Assembly (NCBI GenBank): GCA_964515255.1
Contig: CAZETL010000031.1
Span: 1 to 11,152, forward strand
From: GCA-016699975 sp964515255
GTDB lineage: Bacteria > Patescibacteriota > Minisyncoccia > Moranbacterales > UBA1568
Reading direction: 5' to 3'
Length of the DNA stretch: 11,152 nucleotides
Shown in pieces: positions 5,983 to 11,152 of the stretch (position 1 is its first letter; the number at the start of each line of letters is the position of its first letter). The notes below the pieces were generated by a model, which was given only the letters and a program-made list of their open reading frames with translations, did no database searches and had not been told where the DNA came from. The position numbers and the translations under genes were made by a program.

Positions 5983-6204
5983 TCGCGCCTTGGGCTCTCT
6001 TTTTCTTAGCCGAGACAGCTTCTTGGTTTTGGAATGAGAGATCGGGGAATGCGAAGGCGTATACGGCTCCGTCCGCAGTACTATCTGGGAACTATCCCTC
6101 CTTGGCTCCCAGGAGTTGCGTGAGTAGAGAATCTCTACAATCGGCTGTGGACGGAACCATATGCGCGCTAAAATACCACCACCCTTCAGGGTGGTGGTAT
6201 TTTT
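5983..6204 (+). ncRNA. Structured non-coding RNA of unknown class
   Basis: No protein gene lies in 5921-6232. The stretch has its own near-consensus promoter and ends in a strong terminator. Between them the sequence folds well. GCGTATACGGCTCCGTCCGC (from 6057 to 6078) pairs with 6145-6166 in a 22-position helix: 18 Watson-Crick pairs, two G-U pairs and two C x A mismatches. Inside it are CTGGGA/TCCCAG (6085-6090 with 6107-6112), with competing GGGA/TCCC and CTCCT/AGGAG options, and GTAGAG-AAT-CTCTAC (6124-6138). A 5' hairpin forms from GGCT (5993-5996) and AGCC (6008-6011). CGCGC near the 5' end (5984-5988) can also pair with GCGCG (6163-6167), an alternative closing stem. I see no signature of tmRNA, RNase P RNA or SRP RNA. 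A 6S-like regulator is possible from its size and long imperfect helix, but its apical arm is short. The 5' end is inferred from the promoter. Confidence 0.65.
6170..6204. terminator. Strong bidirectional intrinsic terminator
   Basis: A perfect 15-bp stem: AAAATACCACCACCC (6170-6184) pairs with its complement (6189-6203) around a TTCA tetraloop. T residues flank the right side (6200-6204) and A residues the left, so it works in both directions. On the plus strand it ends the RNA starting near 5983; on the minus strand it lies 29 bases past the pth stop and ends the LCP-pth transcript. Confidence 0.85.
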
Positions 6205-6232
6205 CGACGGCTTTCAAGTGCCTGAACGAGGG

Positions 6233-6835
6233 TTACAATATTGTGCCAGATTGCTCTTTTGTAAATCCTGAATCCTGGTCCAGCCATTTGTTCAGGAGGG
6301 AAAGCATATCTGGGAAAATCCTTTCAAGGAGAGAAATTTCTTCGGGGGAGAATTTTTCGAGCACGAATGATGAAGTATTTCTTGGAATTTGCTGGAAATC
6401 CACCGCGTTTTGGATAACTTGTTGAGTTCCAATTCCTACTCGGACACGAAAAAATTCCTGTGTCCCGACCTTGTCTATGATATCTTGTACGCCTCGATGT
6501 CCGGCTGACCTCGAGTCGCGAGAGACTTTTATTTTACCAAGCGGAATATCAATGTCATCATGGATGACAGCAATATTTCCGAAGCTCTCGTGATAGAAAC
6601 CGAGCATATTTTGGACGGCAGTCCCGGATTTATTCATAAAAGTGTCTGGCTTTGCGAGTATGACGGTAGAGTTATTTCGTTTCCCAGTGGAAACCTCCGA
6701 TTGAAACTTCTTATTCTCTTGGAATGGAGGAAATTCCCAAGCCTCTCTTAAATAGTCAAGGAAGAGGAATCCAACGTTGTGGCGGGTTTTCTTATATTCC
6801 CTCCCTGGGTTTCCAAGGCCGAGTAGCATTTTCAT
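6233..6835 (-). CDS. pth: Peptidyl-tRNA hydrolase
   Basis: Pth cleaves peptidyl-tRNAs released from stalled ribosomes, recycling tRNA. From the ATG at 6835 the product is 200 aa, a normal length. Family motifs are MLLGLGNPGREY (Asn9), TRHNVG (catalytic His19), PDTFMNKSG (Asn68), IHDDIDIPLGK (Asp93) and FFRVRVGIG. At position 114, where E. coli Pth has a conserved asparagine (GGHNG) that contacts substrate, this protein reads AGHRG, an arginine. The other active-site residues are intact, so it is probably active. A TTG at 6844 in frame would overlap the stop codon of the upstream LCP gene; with ATG at 6835 the gap is five bases. Translational coupling to the LCP gene is likely. The unit ends at the bidirectional terminator. 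Confidence 0.95.
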   Translation of the reverse strand: MKMLLGLGNPGREYKKTRHNVGFLFLDYLREAWEFPPFQENKKFQSEVSTGKRNNSTVILAKPDTFMNKSGTAVQNMLGFYHESFGNIAVIHDDIDIPLGKIKVSRDSRSAGHRGVQDIIDKVGTQEFFRVRVGIGTQQVIQNAVDFQQIPRNTSSFVLEKFSPEEISLLERIFPDMLSLLNKWLDQDSGFTKEQSGTIL

Positions 6836-6840
6836 ATCGT

Positions 6841-8466
6841 TCAATTTGACTGTTTATCTGTCGGTGTTTTTGGTTTCGGTGTGAGGAGGAGGTTGAGTTG
6901 CTCTTCGTATGTAGGATCACTCTCTTGGTCGCGGATGGATTCCCCGAGATCTCTGCTAAAAGAGAATCGATCGGAGAGATCCTTTCCGAGAGAGAGAATG
7001 ATATCATAGTCCGACTTCTTTTCGGAGGTATCGAAGGAGTTCTGATTATCCTGGAGCGAGAGCTTTTCTTTGAGCATTTGAATTGTCTGGGCAGCGCGAG
7101 TGCCACCGAATCCAACGATTTCGCTTTTTTCCCGAAGAGTGAAGGATTTTTCAGTTGGCAGGATACTGACGCGATTGAGGTGGAGATCTTGTGAGAGAAA
7201 AGACCTGACCTGTTCAGAAAGTGTGCTGACTCCGGATTCGTTTCGTATACCAATGGATGCGGCTTCCAATTTTACGGCATCGGATTCTTTTCTGAGGGCG
7301 TCAAGGTCGAAGATATTTCGTGCAAGTTCCCGGGTTTCACTCCAATTCCCGGTTCGTGGCACAAGGATGAACATGGAGATAGGCCCTATCGGTATATGTG
7401 AAACGCGCAAAAGACTCTCTTGTTTCCATGCGTCTAAAACGGCGGCAGATATATTCTTGGTGTCTAGATCTCTTGCTAAGGCAATAATGCCTTGGGGGTT
7501 TTCTATTGGGAGGTTCGTTTTGAGATGGTTTCCAACAATGTCGATAATGCGGGAAATTGTGAGCGGGTTGAGATATGTTTCGGCCGAGAGAATTTTGTCT
7601 CGAATGGCTGAGAGGACGTCTTGTTGGCGTTTGGCTCGTCCAAAATCCCCGTCTGGATCGGCGTGGCGTTCACGCACATATTTCAGTGCCGTTGGTCCGT
7701 CGAGATCTTGCCATCCCTCCCGGATTTCGAAAGTCTCATAACTATAATTCGGTCCTGGGAATCGGTCATCGACGAGTGTTCTTTCTACATAAACGCTTAT
7801 GCCGCCGAGGGTATCTACTGCATCCGAGAAACCATCGTAGTCGATGGTGAGGAAGTAATGAATCGGGATTCCAGACACCACGGAGACAGCTTCTCTGACA
7901 ATATCTGCTTCTGTGGAATTGTTTTGAAGATCGTATTGGTAAAAGGCATTCAGCTTTGTGGCGATTCCTCGGTTCGGAAGTTCAACATAGAGATCTCTTG
8001 GGAGCGAGAGGATTGCTATTTTTCTGTTTGAGAAGTCAATGCTTACAATCATGATGGTGTCGGTGAGGTTCTGCCCTGCAACATGAGTGTTTGCTTTGCC
8101 GAGGACGAGTATGTTGGTTCGTCCTTCTGATTCGCCGCGAAGGCGGAGATGGTCTTTTTGAATGAGGGAGGAGATTGAGGCAATGACAGAGCGGCTCCCG
8201 CTGACGGTTTCTGCGAGAATCCCATTCTCGTGCTGGGCTATGGACATGGATCGAGTTGCTCGGCCTATTCGCCATGAGAAGTATCCGAGGGTGGCAAAGA
8301 CAGTGAAAGTGACAAGAAGAAAAAGGGAAGGAGCTAGCCAAGAAATCTTCCGAGGGAGGAACGGAGCTTTTTTTGGAAGCTGTGTCGCGTAAACTGGATT
8401 CGTCGGCTGGGAGGGCGGGTATTTTGTCGGCACGATCTTTGGTTTTCTGGGGCGAATTCCGTCCAT
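6841..8466 (-). CDS. LCP (LytR-CpsA-Psr) family cell-wall protein with LytR_C domain
   Basis: LCP proteins attach polymers such as teichoic acids or polysaccharides to peptidoglycan on the outer face of the membrane, using lipid-linked pyrophosphate substrates. The 541-aa protein has a Pro/Lys-rich cytoplasmic N-terminus (1-40), one membrane helix (about 42-64), and the LCP domain (about 115-292). Conserved residues in the LCP domain are LTDTIM (Asp136), LSLPRDL (Arg157, Asp158), KLNAFY, YVRERH (Arg265, Arg267) and GDFGRAKRQQ (Arg277, Arg280). A LytR_C-type domain follows (about 400-492: IGIRNESGVSTLSEQVR ... DYDIILSLGKD). The topology is type II, with the catalytic part outside. An in-frame TGA lies 12 bases upstream of the ATG at 8466, so this is the furthest possible ATG start. 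The true polymer substrate is unknown. It is divergent from lepB and lies five bases upstream of pth. Confidence 0.9.
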   Translation of the reverse strand: MDGIRPRKPKIVPTKYPPSQPTNPVYATQLPKKAPFLPRKISWLAPSLFLLVTFTVFATLGYFSWRIGRATRSMSIAQHENGILAETVSGSRSVIASISSLIQKDHLRLRGESEGRTNILVLGKANTHVAGQNLTDTIMIVSIDFSNRKIAILSLPRDLYVELPNRGIATKLNAFYQYDLQNNSTEADIVREAVSVVSGIPIHYFLTIDYDGFSDAVDTLGGISVYVERTLVDDRFPGPNYSYETFEIREGWQDLDGPTALKYVRERHADPDGDFGRAKRQQDVLSAIRDKILSAETYLNPLTISRIIDIVGNHLKTNLPIENPQGIIALARDLDTKNISAAVLDAWKQESLLRVSHIPIGPISMFILVPRTGNWSETRELARNIFDLDALRKESDAVKLEAASIGIRNESGVSTLSEQVRSFLSQDLHLNRVSILPTEKSFTLREKSEIVGFGGTRAAQTIQMLKEKLSLQDNQNSFDTSEKKSDYDIILSLGKDLSDRFSFSRDLGESIRDQESDPTYEEQLNLLLTPKPKTPTDKQSN

Positions 8467-8475
8467 GGGACTTTC

Positions 8476-8505
8476 TTGTCAATGGTTGGAGAGGCATGGT
8501 ATCCT
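8476..8505 (+). promoter_or_regulatory. Candidate promoter for lepB-hisS
   Basis: TTGTCA (8476-8481) and TATCCT (8500-8505) are 18 bases apart in the 72-base gap between the divergent LCP gene and lepB. Transcription would start near 8512, about 27 bases before the preferred lepB ATG. The -10 is two bases from consensus. Confidence 0.35.
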
Positions 8506-8538
8506 TCGGATGCTGTTTTTATGCCCTTGATATTTTCT

Positions 8539-9183
8539 ATGGAGGTGTCTGGCCGGCCTGAGGGCCATCGAGCAGATGGCGGAAAAATTGAAGAAGAAGC
8601 GTATGGCGTCGGGAGGTTTCTCTGGGAGATGATAAAAATAGGCGTGCTTGCGCTCGTGATTATTGTACCTGTTCGCGTTCTCTTATTCCAGCCCTTCTTT
8701 GTCCAGGGATCGAGCATGGAACCGAATTTTCACGATGGCGAATATTTGATTGTTGGCGAATTTGGGTACAAGGAGACGAGTTTCGAGGTTGAAGGGATGA
8801 GATTGCTGCATATGCCTCCGTTTAAGGAGCTTCACCGCGGTGATTCGGTAGTGTTTCGTCCTCCCGGAATAGAAGGTCAATACTTTATTAAGCGAGTGAT
8901 AGGGCTCCCGGGGGAGACTCTCGAAATAAGAAATTCCCACATTTTTATAAAGAATAAGCAGAATGTTGGTGGATTTGCTCTTGATGAAAGCGGGTATCTT
9001 TCTCCGGCAGTGAAGACGGTTGGGGACCGTGAGGTAAAACTCGGGGACGACCAATACTACCTGCTTGGAGACAATCGGGAGGCGAGTCGAGATTCGAGAT
9101 ACTTTGGGCCCGTTTCCAAAGGAAGAATCACTGGGAAAGTTATACTGAGAGCGTTGCCGTTTGACCGAGCAGGTGTTTTTTGA
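8539..9183 (+). CDS. lepB: Signal peptidase I
   Basis: Signal peptidase I removes signal peptides from exported proteins on the outer side of the membrane, using a Ser/Lys dyad. From the ATG at 8539 the product is 214 aa. It has one N-terminal membrane helix (about 27-48, MIKIGVLALVIIVPVRVLLF), then QPFFVQGSSMEPNF with nucleophile Ser59. Next come RGDSVVF (box C), FIKRVIGLPGE with the general-base Lys118, and the box E motif LGDNREASRDSRYFGPV (176-192). The start is not certain: in-frame ATGs at 8482 and 8521 would give longer N-termini. I prefer 8539 because it gives the usual short cytoplasmic lead and follows a T-rich run (TTGATATTTTCT). It is followed 30 bases later by hisS on the same strand. 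Confidence 0.93.
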   Translation: MEVSGRPEGHRADGGKIEEEAYGVGRFLWEMIKIGVLALVIIVPVRVLLFQPFFVQGSSMEPNFHDGEYLIVGEFGYKETSFEVEGMRLLHMPPFKELHRGDSVVFRPPGIEGQYFIKRVIGLPGETLEIRNSHIFIKNKQNVGGFALDESGYLSPAVKTVGDREVKLGDDQYYLLGDNREASRDSRYFGPVSKGRITGKVILRALPFDRAGVF

Positions 9184-9213
9184 AAGCCATCATTTCTTAG
9201 TTTCCTCCTTTTT

Positions 9214-10596
9214 ATGAAAGAATCACCAAAGAAAGAGACGGCATTGCTTAAGAAGAAGTCGAAACCTTCGGCCAAAGAAATCTCGCTCGTTCAAACGTTG
9301 AGGGGAATGAGGGATATCCTTCCAGAAGACCAGCCGTACTGGGAGCGCGTCCGGCGGACACTCTCTGGAGTATCCCAGGAGTTTGGATTTCAGCGGATTG
9401 ATACTCCCGTTGTCGAGTACGCACATCTTTTCGTGAGGTCTGTTGGAACAGGAACGGACATTGTAGATAAGGAAATGTATCTTTTTGAGACAAGGGGTGG
9501 CGACAAGGCCGCCTTGCGTCCGGAGCTTACTACAGGGCTTGTCCGAGCCTTCATTGAGCATGGGATGCAGTCGCTGCCGAAGCCGATCAAACTCTTCTCT
9601 TCGGGACCGCTCTATCGATACGACCGTCCTCAAGAAGGAAGATATCGCGAACATTGGCAAGCGAATTTTGACATTTTTGGCGAATCAGACCCGATACTGG
9701 ATGCGCAGATTTTTCAGATTGCATCGAGAGTTCTCTCACAGCTTGGACTGAAGGAAGTGGAATTCCAAGTGAATAGTATTGGAACTCCGGAAGGACGAAA
9801 AGAATACCAGAAAATTCTCGTTCGATATCTTGAAGCACATCGACATAAACTGTGCCAAGAATGTCGAGATCGACTTGCAAAGAATCCGCTGCGCGTTCTT
9901 GATTGCAAGGAAGACAAGTGTGTCCAAGTTACTCAGAGCGCTCCTCAGTCGACAGACCACCTTGATCCGGAATCTCGGGCGCACTTCAAAACTCTCCTCG
10001 AGTATCTTGATGAACTGAAAATTTCCTATGTAGTGAATCCGCACATCGTACGCGGTCTTGATTACTACACGAAGACGGTTTTCGAAATTTACACGAAGCA
10101 CGCATCTGGCGATGGAAAGAAGGCGTCTCTTGGCGGTGGCGGCCGATACGATGGGTTGGTGAAGATGCTTGGCGGAGAGGATACTCCAGCGATAGGCTTT
10201 GGTCTCGGGATGGACCGACTGGTTCTTGAGATGATTCGGCTTGGAGGAAGGCCATATCGGGAGTCGCGCCCCAGGGTTTTTCTTGCGCAACTTGGTGACC
10301 TTGCAAAGCGGAAGAGTCTTCGGATTTTCTCTGAGTTGCAAAGGAATGACATTCTGACGGCAGAGAGTTTTGGCAGAGGAAATCTTCGCGTCCAGCTTCG
10401 AAATGCCAATCGGATCGGCGCGGAAGTGACGCTTATCATCGGGCAGAAAGAGGCGCTTGACGGCACGGTTATACTTAAAGACATGGTAAGTGGGACTCAG
10501 GAAATGGTGCGCGAAGACAAGTTGGTGGCTACCGTAAAGAAAGTGTTGAAAATGAATGCTCAAGTAAACCATGGTCATAAGGCTGGAGCGGCTTAA
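9214..10596 (+). CDS. hisS: Histidyl-tRNA synthetase
   Basis: Class II aminoacyl-tRNA synthetase that charges tRNA-His. The 460-aa protein begins with a Lys-rich extension (1-24) before the usual LRGMRDILPED. Class II motif 2 is at SSGPLYRYDRPQEGRYREHW (129-148) with FDIFG after it. The histidine-specific loop VRGLDYYT is at 279-286, GGGGRYDGL at 307-315, and motif 3 AIGFGLGMDRLVLEM at 326-340. The insertion domain carries Cys214, Cys217, Cys231 and Cys236, which could bind zinc. The anticodon-binding domain is about 352-450. All key motifs are intact, so it is the catalytic HisRS, not the HisZ paralogue. The start follows TTTCCTCCTTTTT, a pyrimidine run with no Shine-Dalgarno sequence. It is likely co-transcribed with lepB and the next gene. 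Confidence 0.96.
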   Translation: MKESPKKETALLKKKSKPSAKEISLVQTLRGMRDILPEDQPYWERVRRTLSGVSQEFGFQRIDTPVVEYAHLFVRSVGTGTDIVDKEMYLFETRGGDKAALRPELTTGLVRAFIEHGMQSLPKPIKLFSSGPLYRYDRPQEGRYREHWQANFDIFGESDPILDAQIFQIASRVLSQLGLKEVEFQVNSIGTPEGRKEYQKILVRYLEAHRHKLCQECRDRLAKNPLRVLDCKEDKCVQVTQSAPQSTDHLDPESRAHFKTLLEYLDELKISYVVNPHIVRGLDYYTKTVFEIYTKHASGDGKKASLGGGGRYDGLVKMLGGEDTPAIGFGLGMDRLVLEMIRLGGRPYRESRPRVFLAQLGDLAKRKSLRIFSELQRNDILTAESFGRGNLRVQLRNANRIGAEVTLIIGQKEALDGTVILKDMVSGTQEMVREDKLVATVKKVLKMNAQVNHGHKAGAA

Positions 10597-10612
10597 TTGT
10601 GAATACGAAGCT

Positions 10613-11152
10613 ATGCTCTTGGGGAATGTATCAACAAAATACCCTCTGTTTCCAACTGGTTCGGGTCGTGTGCAACCAACTCGTCCCCTAGGTTCTCGGG
10701 GTCCAGTTGCATCTCATGGTGCAGCATCTCCAGCTGCTGGAGGTTCTGATGGCAATATACGAAAAGGTGCGGAAGTGCGATTTGGTATTACCGCAGGGGA
10801 TAAGAAGATCTTCTACCGGAATGAGCTTCGTTATGAAAATCCGAAGTATAATCCAGCTGTTCAGAAGATGTTGGAAAATCCGGCTGTTTCAAAAATTCTG
10901 GATAAACCGGAGGAAATCCGAGAATTCAATAGAAAGTTGCTGGAGAAATCTAAGCAAACGAGAGGCGGCGGTCTTACCGAGAAAGGTCTTCGTGAAGCAA
11001 TTTATGAATTCCGGACTGGGAAAGGGAAATATATAGACTACAAGGAAGCTCAGCAGCTTGCATGGACTCTTTCTCCAAAGAAGTATCAAATTGGCTATTT
11101 GAAGGGGCCTGATTCAACTCTCTCTTTGTCGGCTGATCAGGGTACTCACGGG
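10613..11152 (+). CDS. Unrecognised protein, 3' end cut off by the window
   Basis: An uninterrupted frame of 180 codons runs from ATG 10613 to the last base with no stop, so the gene continues beyond the window. It starts 16 bases after the hisS stop, on the same strand. I do not recognise it. Residues 1-46 are low-complexity and rich in Gly, Pro, Ser and Ala (for example PTRPLGSRGPVASHGAASPA). From about 50 it becomes charged and helical, with NPAVQKMLENPAVSKIL (a tandem NPAV), LDKPEEIREFNRKLLEK, LTEKGLREAIYEFRTGKGKY and YIDYKEAQQLAWTL. No signal peptide or membrane helix is seen in this part. Length, codon pattern and the lack of stops over 540 bases support a real gene. Unlike most plus-strand neighbours, the start is not preceded by a pyrimidine run. 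Confidence 0.7.
   Translation, partial: MLLGNVSTKYPLFPTGSGRVQPTRPLGSRGPVASHGAASPAAGGSDGNIRKGAEVRFGITAGDKKIFYRNELRYENPKYNPAVQKMLENPAVSKILDKPEEIREFNRKLLEKSKQTRGGGLTEKGLREAIYEFRTGKGKYIDYKEAQQLAWTLSPKKYQIGYLKGPDSTLSLSADQGTHG

Noticed and set aside
6057..6166. Imperfect 22-bp inverted repeats as the ends of a small transposable element (MITE)
   Set aside because: No target-site duplication is visible and the region sits neatly between a strong promoter and a strong terminator. A structured RNA explains both. Copies elsewhere in the genome would reopen this.
5983..6168. tmRNA, RNase P RNA or SRP RNA
   Set aside because: Too short for tmRNA or RNase P RNA, with no tRNA-like end and no RNase P core sequences; the SRP apical motif (GGAAGGAAGCAGC type) is absent.
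8477..8482. Perfect TTGACA on the minus strand upstream of the LCP gene
   Set aside because: A -10 at 16-18 bases would fall inside the LCP coding region and no such element is there; more likely a by-product of the TTGTCAA sequence used forward.
9736..10578. 280-codon open frame on the minus strand inside hisS
   Set aside because: Entirely antisense to intact, motif-complete hisS; composition is a low-quality shadow with no recognisable motif. The same applies to the 188-codon minus frame at 3341-3907 in gyrB.
10728..10742. Perfect palindrome CTCCAGC-T-GCTGGAG
   Set aside because: Lies within the coding frame of the last gene (SPAAGG codons), has a one-base centre and no T tract; probably incidental to repetitive Ala/Gly codons.
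10707..11036. 109-codon plus-strand frame overlapping the last gene
   Set aside because: It lies in another frame of the 10613 open frame, which is longer, starts right after hisS and has a more protein-like composition.
1..11152. tRNA genes, CRISPR arrays, insertion sequences, recoded TGA codons
   Set aside because: Looked for and not seen: no cloverleaf with a T-loop motif, no regularly spaced repeats, no transposase, and no in-frame TGA in any recognised gene (so not the Gracilibacteria/Absconditabacteria code).

Overview
The window is a compact bacterial chromosome segment, roughly half G+C, using the standard bacterial code (TGA is a real stop and never occurs inside the recognised genes). 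It looks like a member of the Candidate Phyla Radiation (Patescibacteria), probably Parcubacteria-like. The reasons are very short intergenic gaps, no Shine-Dalgarno sequences, an rpsF-ssb-rpsR cluster without rplI (bL9), an S6 with a long tail, and small unnamed proteins of a kind often seen in CPR genomes. This placement is an inference; no 16S gene is present to confirm it.

Layout. (1) Bases 1-257: the end of an upstream transcript (terminator-like hairpin), then a candidate promoter and a structured leader for rpsF. (2) 270-2133, plus strand: rpsF, ssb, rpsR, efp, a translation/replication cluster. (3) 2247-4792: a good promoter, a four-helix membrane protein and gyrB. (4) 4804-5920: a small zinc-ribbon protein and rplY (bL25), each with its own candidate promoter. 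(5) 5921-6232: no protein gene, but a near-consensus extended -10 promoter, about 185 bases rich in secondary structure, and a 15-bp bidirectional terminator. I read this as a free-standing structured non-coding RNA of unknown class. (6) 6233-8466, minus strand: pth and an LCP (LytR-CpsA-Psr) cell-wall protein, reading toward that terminator. (7) 8476-11152, plus strand, divergent from the LCP gene: lepB, hisS and an unrecognised gene that runs off the window end.

How the genes fit together. Most are core housekeeping: ribosomal proteins S6, S18 and L25, elongation factor P, histidyl-tRNA synthetase and peptidyl-tRNA hydrolase (translation); SSB and GyrB (replication and supercoiling); LCP ligase and signal peptidase (envelope). 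No mobile element, CRISPR array, tRNA or rRNA was seen. The item most worth follow-up is the orphan RNA at about 5983-6204. Next come the systematic pyrimidine-rich, SD-less translation starts and the unnamed zinc-ribbon, membrane and 3'-terminal proteins.
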